Source: Allolobophora icterica (taxonomy: Eukaryota; Annelida; Clitellata; Crassiclitellata; Lumbricidae). Taken from it: a stretch of DNA of 64,000 nt. Numbering within the stretch: the first letter of the stretch is position 1; the number at the start of each line of letters is the position of its first letter. The stretch spans positions 13,454,973 through 13,518,972 of the forward strand of contig OY744608.1 in assembly GCA_963556255.1 (NCBI GenBank). Reading direction: 5' to 3'. Below the pieces are notes generated by a model. The model made no database searches and was not told the DNA's origin. It was given only the letters and a program-made list of their open reading frames with translations. The position numbers and the translations under genes are program-made. This document shows positions 1-11,411 of the stretch, one piece after another.

Positions 1-761
1 ATTAATGAAATGGGCCCACACTCAATCACAGTAGCCAAATGCATAGAACAATCGGCCTGTAACACGGAGAGTATGGGCTCGAGCCTCCACTTGGGCAGTC
101 ACCATTGTAGAGACCTTGAGCAAGCCCTTCACACACAGTTGTTCATCACCATCAATGTTCTGTCAAATGGTCATGTGTGCACTTCTGAACTTTGGATGAA
201 GGGCAATATCAAATGCAGTTGTATTGTATTGTATAATTAGACATAGAGTCGGCCCTTTGTTTACAGACTGGAGCAGTTTTGAACCAAGTAGCCTCACCTA
301 ACCAACATTGTAAAATACATGACAAAGACTATTCTGTAGCAAAGACAACTTATCGTATATGTTGCACAACTCCTATCTGTTGCACACGGTGAATAAACTA
401 CCAGTACTTCTAATCTGACTTTTCCTTTGGACTCAATCTTACAAGCTAAAGGACTCGTTCTGGCTATAGCCTGCTAATTTGCAAAATGGTAAGTGATAGA
501 CAATTCACCTTTACATTCAAGAAGCAAGACCAGACGCATCACATGAATCACATTTAGCCACAAAATCTGTGACAAATGGTTACTGGATAGATGGATGAGG
601 CACACGTACCTGAAGACTACACTATCAACAGAGCTATGCAGCAAACGAGCCATTATTTTAACTTTTCTTAGATAATTTTATCAGTTCTGTTATTATACAG
701 CAGTTTTGAAAAAAAAGAGTTCATGTTAGAGCATTGTTAGAATCAACATAAAATCACCAAC
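1..761. other. Presumed DDX55 intron left of exon 11, no exon found
   Basis: Exon 11 ends in phase 2 at 762. I searched the minus strand of 1-761 by eye for the continuation of the DDX55 C-terminal region and saw none, so the remaining exons are probably outside the window. The left part holds a SINE copy (about 13-240). The rest is AT-rich with no recognisable content. Confidence 0.6.
13..240 (+). repeat. tRNA-derived SINE, family A
   Basis: Matches the copy at 43526-43745: a degenerate tRNA-like head, the body GTAGAGACCTTGAGCAAG and the tail TTGTATTGTATTG. The head is more decayed than in the other copies. Confidence 0.7.
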
Positions 762-3700
762 CGATCCTTCATAGCCATTTGATGAACGCGAGGTAGAACG
801 TCGGTCACGTTATCTGGCAGTATGTATCTATCCAAGTGGACCTATCAGTAGGGAACATCCAACAAATACACAGCATCTGTTTACCTCAGTGAAATTCAGT
901 ACTTACATGGAACCATTTACTGCACAGCTGAGTCGAGTGTTAGTCAAGACAAAAGGGATTTCAACCACCAATCAAAAGAATATATGGCAAAGAAGACCTT
1001 TCACAAAGAGCTAAGCAGCCAAATGGCATTTTATATCAGTGAATCAACAAGCTATTTAAAACTAGCTAGCAAATATGATGTTTAACAAAAATATTTAGTA
1101 GCCTATGGTAAAATAAATGTCTTATAGATGACTTTAGCTAATTAACTTTTGTAAAGGGGGTAGAGAAGCTTAGTTGTACGTACGCATGGAGGAGGGGGTC
1201 CACAAATGTACGAGGTGAAACAGGGGGAGCGGGTAGGAAAATATGATTTTTTGCGTACATAATATATGGATGGCCCCTTAAGACAGTTTGAGAATGTTTG
1301 AAAATTATATCCTTATTACTTGAAACATTAACACAAATTTTAACAGGAAGCTTTCTAAATCACTGCTACAACCCAAATGCTTCAAACATTTAACGTAAAT
1401 TGATCATATCTAAACTTTGGAACATATACAATTAATCAGACCACTCATACAATTTCAAGGAACTCCATGTTTTTGCAAGTATATATTGACAACGAATCCG
1501 ATATCCAGAATGCATCATAATAGCGACAGTTTTGCTTAATAATCATTCATTGCGAACATGACTCATTTTTTAATTTTGGAAAAATAAGTTTACTTTAAAC
1601 ACTACAGCTATGCAATCTAACTGAACTGGAATATTGAAATACAATATACAATTTCCTCTAATAAAATTCCTATATTAAATTCATGTAGCAGCTTTTCACG
1701 GTTCAACCAGTATGTTCAAAGTTTTTTCCTGCATATTCTTACCATCTGATTTAGGGCTATAAAATCGACATACGAATCTTCATCTGGGAGAAGAAAAACA
1801 AGAGCATTCCCTTTGTTTCCAATTCTTGCCGTCCGCCCACAACGATGGACAAAGTTACTGGAGGTAAAACAAGAATAAAAGCATTATGTAATACTGTTAA
1901 ATCAACTCAAAGCATTTACTGGAAAACATTTATCAAAATTTTTATCAAAAGTTACATTCTTATATTGCTAAATAATACCGTAAAGCTACAAAAAGACAAG
2001 GAGGAAAACGTAATCTAACTTATCTAGTAATCCTTGCCATATTAACGTTAATAAGACTTGTCAATTCATTGGATGTATGAACTTGTCGAAATGGGCAGAG
2101 CACTTAAAGATGGAAACTGCCATTCCAGAATCAGTCTTATTCTCAAATTCAACGTCCTTACACTGAGCTATGTGAGATGAGTACCTAGCAGAACTTGGTG
2201 GATCAAACTGAATAACCCAGCTGACTTCTGGTATGTCAACGCCTCTTCCCATGACATCTGTACACATCAGGATACCACTACAACAATCACAGGAATATAA
2301 AATTTAATTATGAAACAAAAGTAACACCAACATGCAGAACTCTCAGACATGTGTATGTATCTGCTGGGATTGCCTCTCCTGGCAACGTCTATGAGGTATA
2401 TGCTTTAAGGTCCTATCGTGCAGGTTAAATGAATTTTGAATCATTACCTATTTGCTAAGTTTTTGTTGTTAGACATTGTAAATTCTCATAAGGATCTGAA
2501 CTGCAAAAAAATATGTTGTTGATTGTCAGTTGATGCAATAAAGCTATTGATTGATTGATCTACAGTTACCTTCTGAATGAAGACATTTCATACACCTTTG
2601 AGTAGTTATCTGAGAGAGGCACTATATAAATGCTCTGAATTAATAAATGCACCTTTAACACTGAGTTGCAATATAATCCTCACAGATAGCGCTTAACACT
2701 TCAACAACAAGTGTTTACGAAAGTGACTGGGAACCAATACAGCTCATCGTTAAAGTGTTAAGCTTGACTATTCAGGATACAGGCCATGTCATCCTGATAA
2801 CAGACATAGCAGTTGGTTGATTTTAAGAAAAGCGGACTTATACCTGCGCAATTCTAGCATCGTGAAATGCAATATAATAAATAATAGTAATAATATAGTA
2901 ACAATAATAATAGTAGTAGCAATATATCAACACCTGACAACTGTTATTTTTTTGCCGAGATTGCACTTCTTAGTATAGGAATAATGCTACAAAAATTTAC
3001 TGAATTACACAACCTGAAAACATGATGTCCATAAACAAAGTGGTTTCTACGTTGTAAAAGAAACAAGTACCTCTGTAGACGACGGAACTTTGCAAAAACT
3101 TTGTTTCGATTGTCTTTCTTGCCATGTATGCAGAGAATTGGAATATTTTTCAGAATTCTACAGCAAATTACCAACAACAATTAAACTCTAGTGCCAAAAC
3201 TCATTACAAAATTTTGGCTATTGCCATACATTACATGGGAACCTAAAACGATGAACCTGACAAATATTTTTCAAATATAAATCAAATCACTAGAAATTGT
3301 AGTTGAGGCACTTACTGCTGCAGTATTTTGGAAAAGTAGTCAACACAAGCGCACGTGCTGAAGAATACAAGGTGTTTCTCAGTTTTATTCTTCTGTAGGA
3401 AGTCTACCAAGTGATTCAGTTTGTCTCTTGCCTCACAAACCTGTGAACACCAAACCCAATATGAGTGTCGAGTATATTATAATTTCAGAGAAAGTAATTC
3501 AAAGACAAATCTTAATTACCATTACCATGCCTCAAACAAGTCATTAAGAGATAAAATAAAGTTTTAAATAAAATGAAACTCTAAATTTAAAGTTAAAATA
3601 ACCAGAAATGCTAAATTTACCTATACACCATACCATGCTATAATGAGGTTGCATATTAACAAGGTCACTTTCTAAAACCAAATTAAATTTGGGAGCCAGA

Positions 3701-6700
3701 GCTTTCACTGCATGCATCAGAATTTGTGCTATAATGAAGCAACTTATAAAGAGGTTTCATGGTACATTCATACATGCATGTATAACACACGTACATACAA
3801 GCATATATGTATACATATAAATACATGCCTGGTAAAAATAAGCCTATTAAAAACCTGTATCACAGTGCCTACAGCCTTTGAAAAAAGTTCTTGCTTACCA
3901 TGTAGTAGTTCTTCAAAGTGACTGGAGTTCTCTGGTTTAGATCCTTTCCATCTGTTGACTTCTCCTTAACCGTCACACGAACAGGATTTCTAAGACCAGC
4001 ACGGACCAAGTCCTCCACTTGGCGAGTCTGAGTGGCCGAGAAAAGACCCGTACGTCGCTGCTTAGGCAAGTAACCGAGAATCATGTTCAGGCTAAAAATG
4101 GAACTCTAATCATTTACCATCAATGAACTCTTAATATACTTAATTATTTAAAAACTCATTTAGCATCAATGAACTCCTAATATACTTAATTACTTAAAAA
4201 CTCATTTAGTATTGATGAACTATTAACTTACTTAATTACTTAAAAACTTACAAATTACTTTTAATAAACTAAGGATCATGTCTAGACTAAAAAATATCAA
4301 ATCAGTTTAGATATTAATGCACTATTATTTACATTAAGTGTTTGAAAAGTCGTCACGGTTTTTTCTTTTTTAAAACCTCTGACAACAAATAATTTTAAAT
4401 TTCTTTTGTTATGTTAGAGAAACTTTTAACTGCTTAAGATTCTTGAAGGTTAAACACTGAATCAGAGAAAATGTTCACTTTCATTGTTCTAATTAATTAT
4501 TTATAACCATAATCACAGTGCCAGCTCTCTTTCAAGAGAACTGGCACTTAAGTGATTCATTAAAATTAATGAACATTAATCCTTATTATATCCAAATGGC
4601 TCAGGATAAAAGCTTGAAGGATTATAAGATGGTCAGATGATAATTAGTAGTGGATTAGTAGAAGATTAAAGATGATTATGTAAGGACTAGAAGGTTAAAG
4701 ATGACTGAATATCTGAAATTCTGATTCCATGGACGAAATGGTTCAATTTCCCTTTTTTTTAACCAACTGGATGATCAAAAATAACCGGGAAAAGGTTGCC
4801 GAACATTGTGGATGTATTCGTTTCAACTCACCTCGTTTCAAAACCCAATTCAAGCAATCTGTCAGCTTCATCGAGAACCAACACCTCCTGCAAGAAAATC
4901 GATCTATGCATAGTACTTTCATCAATAATAGCAATTATTCACAAGGTTTCCATTGCAATAGTTTGTCACAAGACAAAATTCAATCACCACAACTTCTGAA
5001 ACTTTTTGCTAACCTTAAACAAATCCTCTCCAATCTCTGGCTTAGTACTTGACAGGCATGGGCTAAAATCAACCAAGAGCTCCTCTCGTCATTTCCAGAC
5101 TGGCCTTCAAAATGCTTTGTCTGTGACCTGGGAGGGCTTATCCATGAATCATCCCTGGCTGACCAAGTGAATTCATTGAGCAGGTCAATGAGGTCATGCT
5201 TGAATCAGTTCCATCAGATTTGTGTAACCCGTTACAGATGAGAAAGCACTAAGACCTACCGTGAAATCAATACTTTCGTCATTAAATGACTAACATGGAA
5301 AAGCCTCTCATTTAACACTGCCTGGACTCAGTGGCTAAAGTCTTTTGGGTGAGCAGTGGGAACCCCTAAGAAGAGTTTAAATGAAGCATATGCATTACCA
5401 GGGTTCTGTTGCCTTGTGAGCAGTGGGCATGCAAGCAAAGAATTTCAAGAGCAGTGGGAACACCATTCCCATGCATTCCAACCCACTTTAAACGCTGCCT
5501 GGACTAGTGCATTCCAACCTTGCAGACCTCTCAACATTCTGAATCCATTAGCTTTAATCTGTTCTGAACTATGCTGCCTGGCTAGTGGCCAAATTTACTC
5601 AACTTCTTTCATATTTCAGAATATTTGAGATGCCTTACACTGGCTTCCTGTCGAGAAAAGAATCAAATTCAAGATGCTGCTCTTGGGTCTGGCCTTACCA
5701 GTTAGCTATGTCCCAGTATTATATGCAAGAGTTGTTTGCATTGCCTTGAACCAAGTCAGGATATCAGGATTGCATCGGGTATCCGAAAGATCCTCAGGTC
5801 TCACACTTCCACACATCAGCAAGAGAAAAATCACACACTGTCATGCACAATTTTCCTGGGAATATACAAACTATTTTTAACACTTGGCCCTAGCTAAATT
5901 ATCTTTATTAAGGTGCACCTGTTAACATCCCTATTCCACAAAGCTTTTGAGAGGTTCTAAAACTGTGCTCAACAAAAGCCCAGATGCATAAAAATATTTA
6001 ACTCAATCAATGACTAAGTAACATTATAATTTCTAAAGATTAACAAAAAGGAACTTTTATGAAAAATGTATCCTGGTAACAAAGTGTACAGAGTCATTGA
6101 AGACTACAAAACTAATTAAATAAAGCTGAGCAACAAGAAAAGAATTATTTACAAGAGCCTTGACATATGCCGTTATGTTGAATTGTGTTGTTGTTCTCTG
6201 AAAAATATCCACGAGACGACCGGGTGTTGCCGTAACTATATGTGCCCTAAAAGTAGAGAAAAATCACAGGCTAAGCAAAAAGAAAAATAAAGTCACAATT
6301 TATTAAATGCACAGAAATATATCTCCCTATTACTAACGCTAATTTTAAGCAACAATTGTTTATTGTGTCATCAAGGCCAATTATACAAAGATAAGTTCAG
6401 CATTATGAAATGTTTATGAGGACACAAATGTTATACCAACTGAATTCAGAGAAACTGAACTATGAAAGAACAAGTGCTACAGGAACTGTTCAATTCTGTT
6501 CAAGGAACAAGTACTAAACGTATTTTCAACTATTTGAAATATAAAAAATATACAAAAAAGAACAAGCATAATTACAGAATTCCTATTTCGTACCCATTTT
6601 CTAAGAATTTGTCGACATCAGCAGAAGGATTATTTCCTCCTATCATCAGCATGTGCGTGAGCTGCGGAAGGTTCCTTACAAAGTGTGAAAGAACATCGTC

Positions 6701-9535
6701 GATCTGAATGGCTAGCTCACGAGTCGGTGTAACGATCAGAGCACCAATCTGACATGAAATAACAAAATATACAAATATCAAGGCATTAATTACAGCATTT
6801 ATTACGAAACTTTTACAAGTACTGTGACCATCTCTGTCTAAGCCAAGCACAGTTTGTTTTAAGTTCGGCAGAATCACATAAAATAGTACGCATATGCAGT
6901 TCCAGGAGGATGCTTCAATGCAGCAGAAGGCATGATGGGTTCAACACGAGATGCAAAAGTGCACCACCTGTGTATCCCTGTGTGCTGCAGACGTTTGAGG
7001 AAATAGATCAACTTTCGAAAGCGCCTGCCTGGAAATTCGGATCCCATAAGGAGACACTGATTGGCATTGAAGCAAAGATATCTACTCTAATCTGAATGAT
7101 CATAGTGATGACTGACTATATATAAGCCAGCAATCCCCACAAGAGCTTGCCAGATTGTAATGTCATGTAAAAGATATTAATTCCTTTTTTCCAGATACCT
7201 ACTCACAGATAGATATGAATTTCAAAAGCAAGAAAAATGTCATACCCATGGTTAACCTGACCCAAGTGTTAAAATGCCAACCTCTGGTATCATTAGATGC
7301 AAGTGTGTCAAAAAGTTTGTCACTTTCATTGCAATGGAAAAAAGGTAGCAGTACTGCCTGATCATAATATCGACAGGCCCTTAGCCAGAAATAAAGAGTA
7401 GGGCGTCCAAAAGCATTCAAAGTCGTGACCGTCCGATGCCACGACCATACGAATTCGCGACCGCCCAATGCTGCGACCGTACGAGTCTGACTGCAAAAGT
7501 CTGCAATGCCCCTACACTAAATGACTTTTGGGTTTTGATCACAATTGTAAGTTTTGTTTTATATACAATGATACAAACAACAACCTGTTAACTTCAGATT
7601 GTAACTTTTAGTTCCCTTATTTGATTATTATAGCCTAGGGAACAGATATTGATCACATGGGACATGTTACTTGTTATCAATCCAAGCCCCTATAATTATT
7701 GATAACGTCTAGGTATTTATATAGTCAAATCAGTTATCAAATACCATGAAACAACCTCATCTAATTGGCACTTAATTACACCTATCCTAGGTCATAAATA
7801 CCTGCTGCTAGAGAAGTGTATCTTGTGTGCTAAAAGGAACATCTTTACACAGATGAAGGGGAATGGATTATATATTATACCACATTTAGGACATCACGTC
7901 CAATGCCGTTCATGTATAATTTATGCCCGTCCAAAAGGACGGCTGGACGGGTGGCTGGCTAAGGGTCTGCCTATCGACAGTGTCTAGTTGATTTAAACAT
8001 TTATTTCATTGCCAAGATCTTTAAGTATCGTGACTGGAATAGAAACCTTTAATATCAATCAACCCTGGTGTGGAATTGAACCTCTCCACTGTTTCCAGTC
8101 CCTATGTTGTCAGTGAAGCACGCTTACCACTTTATCATCATACGTCACTCAACTCAACATTAATAAGGATCAAATGGCAAGAAAACAAAACATTACTGTA
8201 CTCAGCACTTGTGCATAGCAGGTTGATGTTCTGTTAGATGTAAATATGTGATATGCAATTTACTCATACATCGTGTTTCTTCAGTGGATCTTCGCGAGCA
8301 AGTAGAATCTCCAACAGTGGAATAACAAATGCCAATGTTTTTCCACTTCCTGTGACAGCTTCTGCAGCAACATCTTTCCGACTCATAAAAAGTGGAATGC
8401 AGACAGACTGCAATCACAAAATCCACAAATAGTATATATTTCGATATTCAAAAGTTAATACAACTGGCTAAGAATTAGGTCAAACTGGCTTTTAACATCA
8501 CTTATCGTGGTTCACAGATTGGAATAAATTGGATTTTAGTTCACCTGCAGTCCATCACTCATAAACAATGGTCATTTACATTCCATGCCCTCTGGTTCAG
8601 TTCTTCACGCTCGCTGTCCAACACTACACTTGTCAGCCATAAACCCACTAACATTCCTGCTTACAGTACTACTTTGTGGCGATATCCATCCCAACCCTAA
8701 CAGGCCTAATAGCACATCTTGGACCGGCTCCTTCGCTCTGCTGCTAGGCTTATTGGTCGTATTCCACAATATGCCACTATTCCTAATAAGTTCCTACTCA
8801 CTAGGCACTACATTCATCTTGACAACTCATCTGATCCCATTGCATCTGACTTTCTGAATATCCTCTCATTGGTCAACCTCATTCAACATATCAACTTCCC
8901 AACTCACATCAAAAACCACACTCTTGACCTCATTAGCACCTTCTCAACTTCACTGTTATCGGCTAAATTGTCTTATGCTGTTCTCAACATCACTGATCAT
9001 TTACTCAAGCATTGCAGATATGGAAACTAAACCTTTACGTCGGCCTCCTGAATCCTCCCATTCTTTCTTTCCGTCGCATTGGATTGATCCACTGGAAGGC
9101 CTTCATGCAAGATATCCATGATTCCCAACTGGTTCTTAACCCTCCTTCCCTCGACGACCTGCTTTCTTCGTACAATTTCACACTTTCCAGTCTCCTCGAT
9201 ACTCATGCCCCACTCATTACCTCGCTTCTTTCACTGATCCATTCCATCATAGTCTGGCGTAGCCATATTGCGAATGCGTGATAAGCCGCAAGCGATCTAA
9301 AGCCCACCTTTACTCTTTTAGCCATACTGAACTCTATCTCGAGCCATGCTGCAGTGGGCGATAATATAATTTAAAAAACAAATATTCATTACAAATTCCA
9401 CATAAGTACCATAAAATTGTCAAAGAAGTGAGCTACCTGAACAGGAGTAAGCGTTTTAAACCCTAGTTCTTTAACAGTTTTCAGGATCGCCTCGCTGAGC
9501 ACGGGAGAAACTGATTCCCAAGTTTGTTTATCCAT
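762..9535 (-). CDS. DDX55: ATP-dependent DEAD-box RNA helicase DDX55 (3' end beyond the window)
   Basis: Eleven exons join with consistent phase: 9437-9535, 8270-8407, 6594-6748, 6153-6246, 4832-4887, 3899-4091, 3316-3440, 3071-3157, 2185-2277, 1743-1857 and 762-841. They give about 411 residues. The start [12 protein letters not shown] is followed by the Q motif (GFKTLTPVQ), motif I (AVTGSGKT), Ia (PTRELA), TPGR, II (DEAD), III (SAT), V (GRGVDIPE) and VI ([10 protein letters not shown]). Runs such as [17 protein letters not shown] and AGLRNPVRV match human DDX55 almost residue for residue, which separates it from other DEAD-box proteins. Known role: a nucleolar ATPase in assembly of the large ribosomal subunit (yeast Spb4 family). 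Human DDX55 has about 600 residues, so roughly the last third (rest of the C-terminal extension and basic tail) should lie to the left of position 1. Every intron checked is GT-AG. The last exon (762-841) has a weak donor (GTTGGT) and the lowest similarity, so it is the least certain. Confidence 0.93.
1154..1277. mobile_element. Remnant of a GGGGYCATCCAT-ended element
   Basis: The right end at 1277 reads, on the minus strand, GGGGCCATCCATATATTATG, followed by TACGC, similar to the termini of the element at 38210-38883. The left end is purine-rich (AAAGGGGGTAGAG) and has a related GTACGTACGC motif but no clean inverted terminus, so it is degraded or truncated. Confidence 0.35.
2450..2652 (+). 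repeat. Two adjacent LINE 3' tails
   Basis: The first ends in ATTGATTGATTGATC (about 2560). The second carries the tail motif GGCACTATATAAATG (about 2615-2630). Both motifs recur throughout the window and are typical 3' ends of CR1/L2-like retrotransposons in invertebrates. Confidence 0.5.
4111..4248. repeat. 46-bp tandem repeat, three copies
   Basis: Units start at 4111, 4157 and 4203, each with CATTTAG or CATTTACC, ATGAACT and TACTTAATTA. It sits in a DDX55 intron just upstream of exon 6. Confidence 0.85.
5625..5880 (+). pseudogene. LINE reverse transcriptase C-terminal fragment
   Basis: The plus strand reads [20 protein letters not shown], the conserved 'W-L-P-V/I ... R-I-x-(F/Y)-K' segment near the end of CR1/L2-like reverse transcriptases, and then decays. 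It lies inside a DDX55 intron on the opposite strand. Confidence 0.65.
7374..7969. mobile_element. hAT-type non-autonomous DNA transposon, 596 bp
   Basis: Termini CAGGCCCTTAGCCAG and, inverted, CAGACCCTTAGCCAG match at 14 of 15 positions. The flanking octamers AATATCGA (7366-7373) and CCTATCGA (7970-7977) agree at 6 of 8, as expected for an old 8-bp target duplication. The interior has CGACCGT/CGACCAT repeats near the left end and no transposase. Confidence 0.7.
8580..9290 (+). pseudogene. Decayed CR1/L2-like LINE with endonuclease-region remnants
   Basis: Frames on the plus strand read [19 protein letters not shown] (the typical N-terminal signature of these LINEs), then [20 protein letters not shown] (normally near the end of reverse transcriptase), then [20 protein letters not shown] and HTLDLISTF (endonuclease domain). 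The segment order is scrambled and frames shift, so it is a rearranged dead copy. It sits antisense in DDX55 intron 1. Confidence 0.75.
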
Positions 9536-10229
9536 TTTACACGTTAATATAAAACGGAAGCACAGATAGTGCCATGGGCCTAGACCATAGATATACGTCG
9601 ATGTCATGGACCACATTTCATACATCGTGTCATAGACCGATGTCATAGCACAGTATAAATGAAAAAAATTACTGTGGTCATAGACTCAGTCGTTTTGCGA
9701 TACCAAGGACTTTTTTATACAAATATAGATTCCCTGTTGCGAAACAGTTAATGAGTATTATTATTATTCGTTTATTATCAACTCACATTGACAAACCGCA
9801 ATATGTTACAAATACATTAGTGATGCTAAGTACTAGTAATGTTATGTTGGAGGATTTAGGAGAGACTGGAAACTTAACAAGTATTGAAAATGTTAAAATT
9901 TAGGAGTATTCCTATATCGCTTAGCTTCTCATGGCTGCAAATGTCACTGAATTATCACCACAGTATAAAATATAATTATTTATAGGCCTAGGCCTACTGT
10001 GTTATCACTCGCGTTTTCACTCGGGTTTAAAACCGAGATCGGCTAATACTGCTGAAGATCAAGATAATAACAGATGAACATTCGACGTTTAACCTCACGA
10101 AACCCAAAGATTTGAACTTATTTTGCCCAAATTAATTGCTCAATAAGAGTTTGTCATTCAGACTCGCGCTATCGAACTTTCAGGTTGACTCAAATCACGT
10201 GCTTTTTTCAGCTTTTTAGCGTACGATTT

Positions 10230-10440
10230 CACACTTTCCAGTCTTTTTTCAGCTACTAAAAAATAATTTATTTATTTTAATAATAATAAACACTAATTCA
10301 GTTATTTTAATTTAATTTCAGTGTTGTGAACTGTTTTCAGTGTTTATTGAGACCCCTCCCAACCCCCCAATCCCGTTTTTCTCGGGATTTTAGTCCTTCC
10401 ATAATCGTTCGGTTCCGGAACCTTTATTATAGAAAAAAAG
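10230..10440 (-). repeat. Dispersed repeat X, inverted copy 1
   Basis: The reverse complement matches 43279-43500 over about 190 bp, with the motifs GGTTCCGGAAC, AAAATCCCGAGAAAAACGGG and a common AT-rich half. Both ends of the family carry the near-palindromic CTTTTTTTC and CTGAAAAAAG, suggesting short terminal inverted repeats. Confidence 0.75.
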
Positions 10441-10547
10441 TACTAACTAAAATATTAAATTTTACTAATAAAACTCGAATAAAAATACTTTAGGACGATA
10501 ATGTACGTCTTCGCGTACGCTCATCCGTAGATAGAGCTCTGCGCCGC

Positions 10548-10640
10548 CGCCAACATTTCGTGGGCGCCGCCGCCGCCGATTTTTGTTTGTCGGCGCGCCG
10601 CCGCCGCCGTCGACAATCTGTCGGCGCGCCACCAATGCCA
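10548..10640. repeat. CpG-dense GCC/CGG triplet block
   Basis: Runs of GCCGCCGCC with two copies of TGTCGGCGCGCC (about 10589 and 10619), in a region otherwise near 40 per cent GC. It lies in the divergent spacer between DDX55 and PNPLA6. Confidence 0.6.
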
Positions 10641-11411
10641 GTTTTGTATGCTTAATTGTTATTGTTGCATTTTTCATGACCCCCTCCTCGTAGCATCGGT
10701 GGTCATAATCTTCGTACTGGATCTCATAACTTCTCCCTACCGCACAAAGATGATCGCAACTAGGCCTACATTTCACTCATCCTTTAGGCCCCTATAAGAA
10801 TGCTTACTGACAATTTCATGTAGGCCCTATAAAATACTCTAGGCCCTATAACTGTCTTCCATAGTCTAGTTTGTCTTAGTTGCGTCTGTGTCAACTTATT
10901 GTATGAATAAACGAATTTGATTGATTGATTGATTGATTGATGTACTTTTAAAGAATGGACTAATTGTGTGTTGTCGTACAAGAGTTGTATAAAACTCGTA
11001 CAAAAAATTGACCAGTACGATACATGAATATTCCTACTCGTCACAAGACGCTTAATAAGTTACCAGTCCTGTGTACTATTATCTCTTGAACTGAACCATG
11101 CTTATTCGTAGATTTTCTTTATAGATATAATATAATTTTCTTTGATAATGCAATTTATTTGTTAGGTAAACGACACGTGATAATTTCTGACCGCCAGAGG
11201 CCTGCACATGGACGCGTCAACAAAATAATAATACAACAAAAATTAATGAGGACTTTCAGTCTTGTGTTTTATTAGTACTTTGCTCATTGGCAGTTATCAT
11301 CATATATATAATATATCTATGGTTATCATATGTGCTGCTGGATCGTTGAGTGTTTCGTTTGGCGTTTTTCTTGTGTATATTTGTGTTTTCTTGGATTAAG
11401 CCAAAGTAACA

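Larger units (their letters stand above)
9536..11411. promoter_or_regulatory. Divergent intergenic spacer between DDX55 and PNPLA6
   Basis: The two start codons face away from each other, 1.9 kb apart, so this spacer must hold both promoters and both 5' UTRs. No TATA box or initiator could be assigned with confidence. The spacer also holds one copy of an inverted-pair repeat (about 10230-10440), a very CpG-rich block of GCC/CGG triplets (about 10548-10640) that stands out in this AT-rich region, and a LINE tail ending in TTGATTGATTGA (about 10860-10945). Calling it a regulatory region follows only from gene orientation. Confidence 0.4.

Noticed and set aside
10465..10776. 103-codon minus-strand frame with Arg and Gly runs
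   Set aside because: Produced by the GCC/CGG triplet block; not similar to any protein.
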